This document shows positions 7,618-16,789 of a stretch of DNA of 64,000 bases, piece by piece. The translations under genes were made by a program, and so were the position numbers. Source of the DNA: Candidatus Fermentibacter sp. (GTDB lineage Bacteria; Fermentibacterota; Fermentibacteria; Fermentibacterales; Fermentibacteraceae); the NCBI GenBank assembly GCA_030373045.1, contig JAUCPW010000044.1:1-64000 (forward strand), read 5' to 3'. Within the stretch, counting starts at the first letter, position 1. Each line of letters opens with the position of its first letter. The notes below the pieces were generated by a model, which searched no databases, was not told where the DNA came from, and saw nothing but the letters and a program-made list of their open reading frames with translations.

Positions 7618-9465
7618 TTACAGCGCTTGCAGAAGAACTAATCGAAGCGGAGCGGGTTGCAGGATACCGCCAGTGCGGAGCACCGCGGTGTAGATGCCGG
7701 CAGGGGCCGGTCCGGCCGGCCACCCGGTCACCGACGCGGCCCCCGGCTCCAGCTCGCGCTGGAACACCACCCGGCCGGAGCAGTCGTAGATCAGCATGGT
7801 CGCCCGCCCTCCGAGGGCCGGGCAGGCGATCTCGAAGGATCCGGCGGGATTGCCGCCTGAAATCGAGAGCATGGCGGACGGCGGGCTCCCGGGGCCGGTT
7901 CCTCCCGAGGCCGTGTACCTGATCGCGTCGAAGCCGATCCTGTCCCCCTGCGTTCCGGTCCTGTCGCCCAGGACGACCGACAGCCCCCCGGACAGGGGGT
8001 ACGGCCCCCCGAGCGGCGCCCAGCTCCCCTGCAGAGCCTCCTGATCGACCTCCACGGAATCGGTCGAGCCCCCGTGCACGACCCGGTAGACGACCTCGGC
8101 ATCCGATCCATCCGGTATCCAGGCCTCGAGCAGCACGCCCGAGCTCGAATCGGCGGCCTCGAAGAGCCATCGGGCCCAGTTCACGTCCGACCCCGAAGCG
8201 AGCGAGTAGGTGTAGAAGTGCGAGTAGAGCACGCCAGTCCCGCTGTAGTGCCACGTCGACGCCGGCCCGTGCAGGGTGAACGTCCCCTCCAGGTTGTCGG
8301 TCATGCCGTCGGGGCCGGCGGGTTCGCAGAACCATTCCTCCAGGCAGTCCCAGAGCTCCGTCCGCGAACCGTCGTAGCCGAGCGCCCAGATGCCCGCTCC
8401 CTGCATGCCCGAGCCGGTCAGGAGCCCGTACTTGAGGGCCAGGGACTCCTCGTCGTCGAACCAGCCCTGGTTCCACCCGCCGTCCTGGTACCGGTACCAC
8501 GGCGTCAGGGATTCGGGATCCCACAGCCTGCCGTAGGTCCCGGCCCGGGACGCGAGGGTCGTGTAGACGAGCGTCGCGCAGGATCCGACAGCCGGGGAAT
8601 GAGGCTCGCCGTCCTCCGTCTCCCACTCGAACCCGTAGTACGGCAGGCCCACGACGAGCTTCTCGTGCACCTCGGGCGCGTAGATCACGTAGTCGCCCAT
8701 GCTCCAGGCCATGTTCGAGGGAGACTCCGGCCCCGATCCCCATCCCGTCAGCGGGCAGCACGGCCCCGCCTCGTCCGACCACGAGCCGTGGAACGGATAG
8801 CACATCATGAAGAGGGCGTCGCACGCCAGGGCCAGCTGGTCGTAGTCGAAGGCGCCCGACCAGTCCACCGCCGGGGTGCAGATCGACAGGTGGCTGCCGG
8901 GGTGGCCCTCTTCCATCGCCGTTCTCAGGTCATCCACGAAGTCGGTCAGTGCGAACCGGTCGGACGAGTTGACCCCCTCGAAGTCGAGGCAGATGCCGTC
9001 CATGCCGGGGTTCGAGTCGAGCACTCCCGTGAGGGTGGCTATGGCGGCGTCCCTCTCCGTGGTGAGGATCGAGTGGATCCCGGAGCCCGAGAAGTTCGTG
9101 ACCGTCACGACCGCGATGCCCCCGGCGGCGTGCACCCCGTCCACGGGCTCGTCGAACGCGGACGGGAACCCGTGCCATGACGTGATCGTGCCTGCCGGAC
9201 CCATCTCGATCGAGAAGCAGGCCAGCACCGAGATCAGGTCGTACCTGAGATAAGCGTATCCGGCCCAGTAGGGCAGGAAGCCGAAGACCGTCCCGCACAG
9301 CTCGCGCCCGCCGTCGACCCCGTCGACCCGGATCGGGCAAGCGGGATCGGGCCTGTCGGCGCTGTCGATGGCGTGCTGGGAGGGCATCCTGGGCAGATCT
9401 TCCGGCGTATCGGCGCCCGGAGGTCCGATTCCGGTCAGCAGCGCGGCGAGCAGGAGGCCGGTCAC
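7618..9465 (-). CDS. exported GH18-type glycoside hydrolase with sorting domain
   Basis: 615 residues. It has a short signal-like N-terminus and a glycoside hydrolase family 18 barrel (about residues 55-385). The catalytic segment MDGICLDFEG holds the last Asp (161) and acid Glu (163) of the DxxDxDxE motif, but Cys replaces the middle Asp; SleL/YaaH-like peptidoglycan hydrolases also vary here. A golvesin/xanthan-lyase-like beta domain follows (about 395-500), then a C-terminal sorting-like domain with PAGIYTAVL. Likely substrates are chitin-type or peptidoglycan glycans outside the cell. The start GTG at 9465 overlaps the stop of the HTH gene (GTGA), so the pair is coupled. Confidence 0.82.
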   Translation of the reverse strand: MTGLLLAALLTGIGPPGADTPEDLPRMPSQHAIDSADRPDPACPIRVDGVDGGRELCGTVFGFLPYWAGYAYLRYDLISVLACFSIEMGPAGTITSWHGFPSAFDEPVDGVHAAGGIAVVTVTNFSGSGIHSILTTERDAAIATLTGVLDSNPGMDGICLDFEGVNSSDRFALTDFVDDLRTAMEEGHPGSHLSICTPAVDWSGAFDYDQLALACDALFMMCYPFHGSWSDEAGPCCPLTGWGSGPESPSNMAWSMGDYVIYAPEVHEKLVVGLPYYGFEWETEDGEPHSPAVGSCATLVYTTLASRAGTYGRLWDPESLTPWYRYQDGGWNQGWFDDEESLALKYGLLTGSGMQGAGIWALGYDGSRTELWDCLEEWFCEPAGPDGMTDNLEGTFTLHGPASTWHYSGTGVLYSHFYTYSLASGSDVNWARWLFEAADSSSGVLLEAWIPDGSDAEVVYRVVHGGSTDSVEVDQEALQGSWAPLGGPYPLSGGLSVVLGDRTGTQGDRIGFDAIRYTASGGTGPGSPPSAMLSISGGNPAGSFEIACPALGGRATMLIYDCSGRVVFQRELEPGAASVTGWPAGPAPAGIYTAVLRTGGILQPAPLRLVLLQAL

Positions 9466-10031
9466 GGCTCCCTGCCTGTTTCCTCCTCGGTGTTCCTGGT
9501 GAGGTAGAAGACGGTCATGAAGTGCATCGTGACGTCCCCCCCGTCGCCGGTGGTGCCGTGCCGCATCACCAGGTCGCGCAGCTCGACGCTCAGAGCCGTG
9601 GCCTGCTCCTCGGAGAGCTTGCCCTCGATGATGCTCGTGAGGGACTTGTCGATGAGGTCATTGTCGAGCGTGCCGTCCTCGAGGTGCCTCTGGATGTCCT
9701 TGTAGGTCGAGTCGAACTGCGACGAGATCGACCCCAGGAATGCCTCGCGGCCGGAGTCGCCGTTCTGGAAGATCAGCGGGTTGATGCGGAAGAACCTGGC
9801 CGCCGGGACGTAGTACTTCTCGACCAGGTTGCCCTTCATCCGGGTCTCGGTGAGCTCGATGAGCCCGGCCCTCTCCATCTCCATCATGTGGTAGTAGAGC
9901 TTGCCGGGCCGCTCGCGCATCCTCTGGGCTATCTGCGTGGTGGTCATGGGATTGCCGTTCATCACCCGCATGATCTCGACACGTATCGGCAACGCCAGCG
10001 CCTTGACCTGCTCGAGGTCGTCGAGATACAT
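9462..10031 (-). CDS. winged helix-turn-helix regulator (ArsR-like)
   Basis: 189 residues. The N-terminal third (MYLDDLEQVKALALPIRVEI, then MTTTQIAQRMRERPGKLYYH) matches ArsR/winged-HTH DNA-binding domains, with the recognition helix around RPGKLYYHMMEME. The rest is helical and has no known metal-binding cysteines. The ATG at 10031 has AGGA upstream; an in-frame extension exists but lacks a ribosome-binding site and crosses the promoter. It is co-transcribed with the GH18 gene and divergent from the M16 peptidase. It may regulate one or both, which is inference from position only. Confidence 0.8.
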   Translation of the reverse strand: MYLDDLEQVKALALPIRVEIMRVMNGNPMTTTQIAQRMRERPGKLYYHMMEMERAGLIELTETRMKGNLVEKYYVPAARFFRINPLIFQNGDSGREAFLGSISSQFDSTYKDIQRHLEDGTLDNDLIDKSLTSIIEGKLSEEQATALSVELRDLVMRHGTTGDGGDVTMHFMTVFYLTRNTEEETGREP

Positions 10032-10089
10032 CACGTCCTGCAAGGGACCCCCCGCGGGTTTGCATGGATACGGCGATTTCCCCGGAGGA

Positions 10090-10118
10090 ACTAGAACCCA
10101 CAGTCCGTGTGCTGTCAA
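10090..10118 (-). promoter_or_regulatory. promoter of HTH-GH18 operon
   Basis: Minus strand TTGACA (10118-10113), a 17-bp spacer and TCTAGT (10095-10090). The predicted leader is about 50 nt. It is back to back with the plus-strand promoter at 10122-10150, a natural place for the HTH protein to act on both. Confidence 0.6.
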
Positions 10119-10121
10119 GGA

Positions 10122-10150
10122 CTGACCGGGGGAGGCCGGGAGAGTATTTT
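10122..10150 (+). promoter_or_regulatory. promoter of M16 peptidase-pyrE operon
   Basis: CTGACC (10122-10127), a 17-bp spacer and TATTTT (10145-10150). Transcription would start near 10157, about 33 nt before the GTG start with its GGAGG box. Confidence 0.5.
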
Positions 10151-10189
10151 AATCTGTTCGCCCGGGGGGCGGAGAAACTTGGAGGTGCC

Positions 10190-13168
10190 GTGTCCAGCAT
10201 TCCTGTTCCCGGGCTGCCTCCGGGCTTCGAGGCGAGGTCGTCGGGCGTGCTCCTCTCCTGGGGCATTCCCTGGGTCCTGCTCCGCGACACCGTGTCCGGG
10301 GCCGGGATCATGCACGTCGGAACCGATGCCTCCGACCACTTCCTGGGGATATCGCTGCTCACGCCCCCGCGCGACTCCTCGGGCATCCCCCACATCCTCG
10401 AGCACTGCGTCCTCAACGGCTCCGAATCGTATCCCGTGCGTGACGCCTTCAACGAGCTCTGGCGCGGGTCGCTCCATACGCACCTGAACGCTGTCACCTA
10501 CCCCGACAGGACGGTCTACTTCACGGGCTCGACGCATCCGGGAGAGTTCAGGAACCTCGCCAGCGTCTACCTCGACCTCGTCTTCAGGCCCATCCTCGAC
10601 CGCAGGCGGATGCTCCTGGAATCGTTCCACCTGCGCCCCGACCGCAGGGGGAGGTCGCTGCTGGGGCACCCCTCGGGCGTCATCTACAGCGAGATGCGCG
10701 GCTCCTATTCCGACCCGGGCGAACTGGCGTACCTGAAGATCCAGTCCGAGCTGCTGCCAGACACCCCGTACCGGAACGACTCAGGCGGCGACCCTTCCGC
10801 GATGGGCGGCACCACATGGGAGGACGTCAGGGACTACCACTCGCGCCACTACACGCCTTCCAACGCCCTCGTCTTCGTCTGTTCGCCGATGGGCACCGGG
10901 GAGATCGCGGAGTTCATCCGCCACGCCCTGCCATCCGCAGCCCCCGGTTCCGCTGAACCCCCCGGGATCCCCCTCCAGCCCAGGTGGAAAAGGCCCAGGC
11001 GCGTCAGGCTCGTCACCCCCAGGGAGCCCGGAGGGGCCTCGGTGAGCCTCTCCTGGCTGCTGGGCGAATCGGGCGATGCCGCGCAGGCCGCGCTTGCCCA
11101 GATACTGGAAGACGTGCTCCTGTCGGACGCAGGAAGCCTCTACCGGGTGCTGCTCGACTGCGGGCTGGGGGCGGACATCTCCGCCGAGACCGGCCTGGAG
11201 CTCGAGATGCGCGAGATGGTGCTCACGGCGGGCCTGAGGGACACCTCGGACTGGAAGGCCGACCCGATCCGCAGGGTGATCCTCGGGGAGCTGTCGAGGT
11301 TCGCAGATTCAGGCCCCGATCCCGATGTCCTGGACGCCGCGGTGAACTCCCTGCTCTTCGCCTACCGCGACAGGGTTGAGGACTTCCCCCTGGCGCTCTT
11401 CACGAGGGCCACCCGGGCATGGGCCTACGGCCTTCCGCCCGAGGGCTGGCTCGACCACGCCGCGGTGCTTTCGCGGCTGGCCTCGGGAGGCGGTCTGCGC
11501 GGGAAGCTCGGGCACGCGGCGAAGGTCTGGCTGGTCGACAACCCCCACAGGCTCCAGCTCCTGGTCGATCCGGTCGGGAGGTCCTCGCGTCGCGAGAGGG
11601 TGGTCAGGCTCGACTCCGTCACCCACGGTATCATCTCCACCGAGGCCCGCGAGCTCGACGAGTTCTCGGCCCTGGAGGACAGCCCCGAGGCGCTGCGGTC
11701 CATCCCGAGGCTTCCCGCGGGCGAGCTGCCGCTCTCGGAGAGGGAGCCGGAGCCTCTCGCGAAGAGGATCCGCGACACCGACCTGCTCCTGGTCGAGGGC
11801 CGCGGGAGCACCGCCTGGATGGAGCTCGCGTTCGACATAGCCGACCTGTCCGAAGACGACGACACGGTCCTGCCGCTGCTCCTGTGCTGCCTGACCGGCC
11901 TCGGGGCCGGCGGCCTGGGCCATGCCGCCATGTCGGTGCGCATCGCGCGCGATACGGGCGGGATCGACCCGAGGCCCGCCGCGTACGAGCATTTCGCCAC
12001 CAGGAAGCCTTCGCCCGTAGTCTCGATCCTGGCCGGGTTCTTCCCGGACAGGCCCGGGGCCGCCCTCGAGGTGCTGCGCTCCGCCCTGGTCGAACCGGGG
12101 CTCGACGCGCACGGCAGGCTCTGGGAGCTGGTGGAGGAGCAGCGCGGCGAAGGCCTCTCGGCCCTTGTCTCCTCCGGGGACTGGTACGCAAGGCTCTCTG
12201 CAGCGGCTCTCCTGTCGCGCTCCTGCGCCCGCAGGAACACCTGGGAGGGGCTGCCCCAGTGGCGCTTCATCGACAGGCTCTCGCAGAGGAGCATGAAGGG
12301 CCTCTCCGGCAGGCTCTCCGGGCTCTACTCGCGGATCTTCACCCGTGACAGGCTCTCGGCCGTATCCTGCTCCCCCGGCGCCGAGCCCGCGAGGTTCGAG
12401 GATGCGCTCTCAGCGTTCATCGATTCGCTGCCGGCGGGTGCGCCCGGCGCTGGAGGCGCCCCGTGCGTGAGGGCTGCAGTGCCCGCCTTCCCGAAAGCCC
12501 CACGGGATGCCGCATCCGGGGCTGAGTCCGCTTCCGCCCCGCCGGCTGCGCCTCCGACCGCCCCGCGCCTGCCCCACGCCGCCATGATGAGGCTGCGCTC
12601 GGACCTCTCTACGGTGTGCATCGCCATGCCCGCGCCGGGGATGGGCGATCCGGCCGCGGCGATGTTCACGGCGGGCACCGCCGCTTTCGCCGACGGGCCG
12701 GCGTACAGGAGGCTGAGGGTCGCCGGCGGGGCCTACGAGGTGTCGGCCTGGCACGACCCGATGTCGGGCCTGGCCTACCTGATGAGCAACAGGGACCCCG
12801 ATCCTGCGAGGGCCCGCGCCTTCTTCGCCGGGGCTCCCGGCCTCCTGCGGGCTTCGCCCCCGTCGGCCGAGGACGTCAGGCTGGCCGTGCTGTCGGCGTT
12901 CGCCGGGCTCGAGCAGCCCATGGGGCCCAGGGTGAGATGCAGCGCAGCCCTGGCGCGACATCTCTCGGGGGTGGGCAGGGCCGACCTGGAGGCGCTCCGC
13001 CGCTCGCTCGCGGAAGTGGAGCACGCGCGGCTCGCCCGTGAGTACCCGGAGATGCTCGAGAAGGCTCTGGAATCGTCATCGACGTTCGTGTTCGCCCCGA
13101 TGGGGGCGTCGGTCGAGGCCGTGTTCGGGCGGGGGGCGGAGGTCACCGTGCTCCCGTCGTGGAGGTGA
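10190..13168 (+). CDS. M16C insulinase-type metallopeptidase (PreP/Cym1-like)
   Basis: 992 residues, the usual length for presequence-protease-type M16C enzymes. The inverted zinc motif HxxEH is present (HILEHCVLNGSESYPVRDAF, about residue 68), with the distal Glu ligand in GVIYSEMRG. Two halves of about 450-500 residues with a Pro/Ala-rich hinge (about 790-840) fit the clamshell that encloses and degrades short unfolded peptides. No signal peptide is seen, so it is probably cytoplasmic. The GTG at 10190 is chosen because GGAGG precedes it at 5-nt spacing; an upstream in-frame extension reaches back through the promoter. It is followed directly by pyrE. Confidence 0.9.
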   Translation: MSSIPVPGLPPGFEARSSGVLLSWGIPWVLLRDTVSGAGIMHVGTDASDHFLGISLLTPPRDSSGIPHILEHCVLNGSESYPVRDAFNELWRGSLHTHLNAVTYPDRTVYFTGSTHPGEFRNLASVYLDLVFRPILDRRRMLLESFHLRPDRRGRSLLGHPSGVIYSEMRGSYSDPGELAYLKIQSELLPDTPYRNDSGGDPSAMGGTTWEDVRDYHSRHYTPSNALVFVCSPMGTGEIAEFIRHALPSAAPGSAEPPGIPLQPRWKRPRRVRLVTPREPGGASVSLSWLLGESGDAAQAALAQILEDVLLSDAGSLYRVLLDCGLGADISAETGLELEMREMVLTAGLRDTSDWKADPIRRVILGELSRFADSGPDPDVLDAAVNSLLFAYRDRVEDFPLALFTRATRAWAYGLPPEGWLDHAAVLSRLASGGGLRGKLGHAAKVWLVDNPHRLQLLVDPVGRSSRRERVVRLDSVTHGIISTEARELDEFSALEDSPEALRSIPRLPAGELPLSEREPEPLAKRIRDTDLLLVEGRGSTAWMELAFDIADLSEDDDTVLPLLLCCLTGLGAGGLGHAAMSVRIARDTGGIDPRPAAYEHFATRKPSPVVSILAGFFPDRPGAALEVLRSALVEPGLDAHGRLWELVEEQRGEGLSALVSSGDWYARLSAAALLSRSCARRNTWEGLPQWRFIDRLSQRSMKGLSGRLSGLYSRIFTRDRLSAVSCSPGAEPARFEDALSAFIDSLPAGAPGAGGAPCVRAAVPAFPKAPRDAASGAESASAPPAAPPTAPRLPHAAMMRLRSDLSTVCIAMPAPGMGDPAAAMFTAGTAAFADGPAYRRLRVAGGAYEVSAWHDPMSGLAYLMSNRDPDPARARAFFAGAPGLLRASPPSAEDVRLAVLSAFAGLEQPMGPRVRCSAALARHLSGVGRADLEALRRSLAEVEHARLAREYPEMLEKALESSSTFVFAPMGASVEAVFGRGAEVTVLPSWR

Positions 13169-13170
13169 GC

Positions 13171-13776
13171 GTGGGCGAGGGGACCGGCAGGATCAGGGAG
13201 ATGCTCGTCGAATGCGATGCCCTGCTCGAGGGGCACTTCAGGTACACCTCGGGCAGGCACGGCAGGGTCTATTTCGAGAAGATCAGGATGGCCCAGAGGC
13301 CGGAGTTCGTTGACGAGCTGGGCCAAATGATGGCCGGCGCCTTCGCGGGCGACGCCGCGGAGATCGACGTGGTCTGCTCCCCCGCGTTCGGGGCGATAGT
13401 CTTCGGGTTCAGCACCGCGCTCCACATGAGGAAGCCCTTCGCCTTCCTCCAGCGGGATCCCGACGGGCGCATGACCATCCGGCCGGGCTTCACGAACGTG
13501 GGGTCTGGTACGAGGGTGCTGCTGGTCGAGGACGTGGCCACGACGGGCGGGAGCATCAGGGAGTCGCGCGAGGCCCTCGAGGAGAGGGGCGCGCGGGTCG
13601 TCAGGACGGGTCTCCTCGTCGACCGTACCGGCGGGACGCTCGATCCCGGAATGCCCTGGAAGGCGCTTCTCTCCGTGGCCGCCGAAAGCTGGGACGCGGC
13701 TTCGTGTCCGCTGTGCGCACAGGGGGTTCCGCTGCACGTTCCGGGCTCGTCGGGAAAGAAGCCGGGTCGAGCCTGA
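13171..13776 (+). CDS. pyrE: orotate phosphoribosyltransferase
   Basis: 201 residues. It transfers phosphoribose from PRPP to orotate in UMP synthesis. The PRPP-binding signature is VLLVEDVATTGGS (about 115-127), and the N-terminus LLEGHFRYTSGRHG is typical of PyrE. I chose the GTG at 13171 because GGAGG sits 5 nt upstream. GTG codons at 13159 and 13165 are in frame, and the latter overlaps the M16 stop as GTGA, so the true start may be two to four codons earlier. Its last 176 bp are also read on the other strand as the end of the MtfA-like gene. Confidence 0.92.
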   Translation: MGEGTGRIREMLVECDALLEGHFRYTSGRHGRVYFEKIRMAQRPEFVDELGQMMAGAFAGDAAEIDVVCSPAFGAIVFGFSTALHMRKPFAFLQRDPDGRMTIRPGFTNVGSGTRVLLVEDVATTGGSIRESREALEERGARVVRTGLLVDRTGGTLDPGMPWKALLSVAAESWDAASCPLCAQGVPLHVPGSSGKKPGRA

Positions 13777-14620
13777 AGACCTCCTTCATCCCTTCGTAGA
13801 GGGCCGGGCGAAGCTCCACCAGGGTCTGCGGGCTGCAGAAGAAGAGCTCGGCGGCCTCGGCCAGGAACTCGACGGTCGACGGCGGCGGATCGCCCGCTGT
13901 GCGCCGGCCGTTGGGCAGCCCCCCGGCCATCGCGTCCGACAGCACGGCCCTCCAGCGCCTCCGCTCGTCCCTGCCCAGCCCGGCAGGGATCCCGTCTGCG
14001 TCGCGCACCCCGTCGAGCACGTGGGCGAATTCATGCACGGCGAGTGCCGTCCCCGGGCCCGACTGAAGGTGGGGCAGGGAGAGGATCACGGTGCCGAGCC
14101 CGTGGGCCATCCCCAGCACGCTCCTCCTGCCGCCCCCGGGGGCAAGGTCGAACGATCCGTCGTCGGCGAAGCTCGCGGGATAGACAAGCACCTCCCCAAG
14201 GCCCTCGTAGTCCCAGTCGCGCCTGCCGTAGACGAGCATGACCGCCGACGAGGCCACGACGGCCCTGATCCAGGGCGTGATCCCGACGCCCGAAACGCCG
14301 GTCACCGGGTGCTCGGCCAGGAACACCGCGGCCAGGCTCCTGAAACGGGAAGCCTCTTCGGGCGGCAGGGAGGCGTACATCGGGCAGACGCGGCGCATCT
14401 CAGAATCGGTCTCCGGGTCGAGGCCGGCTTCGGCGGCCCTGCGCCTCTTCACCGCCCGCATGGCCCAGATCGCGTACTCCAGCGCACCGATCCCCCAGAC
14501 AAGGATGATCAGCCGCGAGGGGCCGGGCCCTGCCAGCGCCAGGGGGATGCCGATCGCGCAGCAGGCTATGCAGGAGAGATGGAGCCTTCGGAGGAAGGCC
14601 TCACGGTCCGGTATGCGCAT
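13601..14620 (-). CDS. MtfA-like zinc-dependent peptidase with N-terminal membrane segments
   Basis: 339 residues. The central region contains the metallopeptidase motif HEFAHVLDG (about 194-202), with the third ligand probably in the FLAEAAELFF segment, as in MtfA/M90 enzymes that control glucose-uptake regulators. Two hydrophobic helices (about 15-35 and 36-55) are added at the N-terminus relative to E. coli MtfA. Conserved sequence seems to end near residue 285; the remaining ~55 residues are Arg/Pro-rich and run antisense through pyrE, where no earlier stop occurs. The start ATG overlaps the next gene upstream by 20 nt. Confidence 0.75.
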   Translation of the reverse strand: MRIPDREAFLRRLHLSCIACCAIGIPLALAGPGPSRLIILVWGIGALEYAIWAMRAVKRRRAAEAGLDPETDSEMRRVCPMYASLPPEEASRFRSLAAVFLAEHPVTGVSGVGITPWIRAVVASSAVMLVYGRRDWDYEGLGEVLVYPASFADDGSFDLAPGGGRRSVLGMAHGLGTVILSLPHLQSGPGTALAVHEFAHVLDGVRDADGIPAGLGRDERRRWRAVLSDAMAGGLPNGRRTAGDPPPSTVEFLAEAAELFFCSPQTLVELRPALYEGMKEVFRLDPASFPTSPERAAEPPVRTADTKPRPSFRRPRREAPSRAFRDRASRRYGRRGDPS

Positions 14621-16217
14621 CGGAAGGCTCCGCCGTACCGAGCACGACGGCCTCGAGAAGAGGGTCGAACCTCACGGCGGCCACCGGCGAGAGCGGAACT
14701 CCCGCCATCCCGGCCACCTCGATGGCCATCCCCGCGCCGTCCGAGGGGCACACCACGACGGGATCGAGCGGGGCCAGGGCGCCCAGGGCGAAGGCGAATT
14801 CGGCCGTGCTGTCCGCGAAGACCACGGGGATTCCTTCATCCTGGAGCAGCGCGAACTCCCCGGGCAGCTCCCAGGAGGTCGCGATCACCGCCCCTCCGTG
14901 CGAGGAGGCCGCGGAGACCAGATCGGCCGACCTGTCGCGCTTCACGGCCAGGAAGGCGAGCGACACGGCCGTTATCGCGATCCCCGAAGCGATCGCCGCC
15001 CGGGCGCCCGCCCCGGGCCCGGCCGACGAGAGAACCAGCATCAGCAGCGCCGGGAAGAGCAGCCTCATGCCCCAGGCCACGTCGAGGGCGTGCATGGGGT
15101 CCATGTAGAGAAGTGTCGCGAGGAGCACGGCGGCAGGGGCGATCCAGCCTCGGGAAGGCCTGCGGGCGGCCCACAGCGCGGGGAAGGTGACCAGGGGATG
15201 CTTGAGCTCGAGCAGCGAGAAGAGCCCAACCCCCGACAGGAGCGGGATGAGCGAGAAGGCGGCCGAGAGGGCGGCCCCGGTCCATGTCAGGACGAGGCTC
15301 CTGCGCGAGTCGCCGCGCGAGATGGCCCACAGCGCCCAGAGCGCGAGGCCCGCGATCGCCGAGACGGCCGTCCCGGCCGACGGCAGGCACGACAGGAGCG
15401 AGGCACGCAGCACGAAGAGCTTCCTCGCGAGCAGCCCCGTGTCCACGAAGCCGTACAGCGCGACCTCCGAGCCGCTGGCCGAGAAGTGGGCGCCCAGCCA
15501 GTTCCCGGTCAGGAGCCGCTGGAGGGCCAGGAAGCCCAGCGCCACCGCGGCCGGGGCGGCGAATCTCGCGACGATTCTCCTGCCCTGTCCGGGAAGGGCC
15601 AGGAGCGGCACGAGAAGGAGGCACTCCTCGCGCAGGAGGCAGGCTGCGAGGAGGAGGAGCGCCGGTAGAATGGTCGAGCCCCGCCGGTACGCCGCCCAGG
15701 CTCCGGCGCACAGGGCCATCGCGGGCAGGTGCCCCCAGAATGTCTGGCTGTAGAAGAGGAAGGGCGTGCCCGCGATGATCAGTGCTGCGGCGCTTCCTTC
15801 ACTAAATCCCTTCTTCCGCAGCAGCCCTCCGGCCAGAAGCACCAGCGCGCCGAGGCTCGCGGCCGAGAGCAACCGGTAGCCCGCAGGCCCCGCCAGAGCC
15901 CGGAACGGCAGGGCCAGTAACCCGAGCGCCGGGGAATACTGCGAGCGGAGTGTTCCGTCCGAGAACCATCCGTAGTGATGCGGCAGCGGCCTGAGAGATT
16001 CGGCGTTCGCGCCGAGCAGCTCGGAACCGGGATAGGCCACCGCCGGCGGCAGATCCAGCGGGTCGCGGTACACGCCTTCGGCGACGAGGTAGTTGAAGGC
16101 CTCGTCCATGATCCAGAACGAACGCGGAAGGGCGAGCGAGATCAGCGCGGCGGCCAGGGCGGCCGCCGCCGCGATGGTCCAGAGTCTTCCGGAGGGATCA
16201 GCCGTGGAGGGCCGCAC
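14601..16217 (-). CDS. polytopic membrane protein, GT39/PMT-like glycosyltransferase candidate
   Basis: 538 residues with about ten to eleven hydrophobic segments. The acidic motif after the first helix (WIMDEAFNYL, about residues 35-44) resembles the catalytic Asp/Glu loop of lipid-phosphate-sugar-dependent glycosyltransferases (GT-C fold), and a soluble C-terminal part (about 440-538) follows. The donor and acceptor cannot be told. The start is GTG at 16217, overlapping the CYTH gene's end by 20 nt. The downstream MtfA-like gene also overlaps by 20 nt, so the three form one transcript. Confidence 0.65.
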   Translation of the reverse strand: MRPSTADPSGRLWTIAAAAALAAALISLALPRSFWIMDEAFNYLVAEGVYRDPLDLPPAVAYPGSELLGANAESLRPLPHHYGWFSDGTLRSQYSPALGLLALPFRALAGPAGYRLLSAASLGALVLLAGGLLRKKGFSEGSAAALIIAGTPFLFYSQTFWGHLPAMALCAGAWAAYRRGSTILPALLLLAACLLREECLLLVPLLALPGQGRRIVARFAAPAAVALGFLALQRLLTGNWLGAHFSASGSEVALYGFVDTGLLARKLFVLRASLLSCLPSAGTAVSAIAGLALWALWAISRGDSRRSLVLTWTGAALSAAFSLIPLLSGVGLFSLLELKHPLVTFPALWAARRPSRGWIAPAAVLLATLLYMDPMHALDVAWGMRLLFPALLMLVLSSAGPGAGARAAIASGIAITAVSLAFLAVKRDRSADLVSAASSHGGAVIATSWELPGEFALLQDEGIPVVFADSTAEFAFALGALAPLDPVVVCPSDGAGMAIEVAGMAGVPLSPVAAVRFDPLLEAVVLGTAEPSDAHTGP

Positions 16218-16713
16218 GATCCTCCAGCTCTATGTAGGTCTCCCTCATCCCTTCCGACATGTCCAGCCCCAGTGACTTCACGGTCTTCTCGAGGGCGCCG
16301 GGCGACGGGGCCTCGATCTCGAGGAACGTGCCGAAATGGAGCACATCGAGGCAGAGCGTGGCGTCCCCCAGCTTCCCGGTACGCCTGGTCTTCGAGTAGC
16401 GCCGCACGACCCTGAAGCCCAGGGGCTCGAACATCTTCTCGAGGTCGCCGGGCGGGCATGCCACGATGGCCTCTTTCTCCTTGCGGATCTTCATCCGGCC
16501 GCTCTCCACCGGGGTCTTCACCGTCATGATGGTCTTGCCGCCGGTCGAGCGTATCCGGAAGAGGATTCTCCCGAGGGCCAGAGACCTGTCCCTGTTGTCG
16601 AGAATGGCGTTCTCCTCCCTCGCAGGGGAGGAGAGGCGAACTTTCCTCGACTCCAGGAGCTTCTCCGCCTCCTCGGCGCTGCCGAACCCGAACTTCACCT
16701 CGCATTCCAGCAT
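16198..16713 (-). CDS. CYTH domain protein (class IV adenylate cyclase/thiamine triphosphatase-like)
   Basis: 171 residues. The N-terminal ExExK signature is present (MLECEVKFG), followed by alternating basic and acidic strands typical of the CYTH tunnel fold: RIRSTGGKTIMTVKTP, RKEKEAIV, RRYSKTRR, LCLDVLHFGTFLEIE. These proteins bind triphosphates with divalent metals; activity may be an adenylate cyclase, a triphosphatase or a tripolyphosphatase. The ATG at 16713 has GGAGG 8 nt upstream; a GTG three codons earlier would consume that box. Confidence 0.85.
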   Translation of the reverse strand: MLECEVKFGFGSAEEAEKLLESRKVRLSSPAREENAILDNRDRSLALGRILFRIRSTGGKTIMTVKTPVESGRMKIRKEKEAIVACPPGDLEKMFEPLGFRVVRRYSKTRRTGKLGDATLCLDVLHFGTFLEIEAPSPGALEKTVKSLGLDMSEGMRETYIELEDRAALHG

Positions 16714-16750
16714 GGCCGTCACCTCCGGAATCCAAGGGCCATCGCGGCGT

Positions 16751-16779
16751 TTGACCGCTTCCGGGGCATAAGCTACATT
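16751..16779 (+). promoter_or_regulatory. promoter of tRNA-Ser(UGA)
   Basis: TTGACC (16751-16756), a 17-bp spacer and TACATT (16774-16779). The tRNA 5' end at 16790 would be a few nucleotides after the transcription start. Confidence 0.75.
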
Positions 16780-16789
16780 CGCACGCGGT

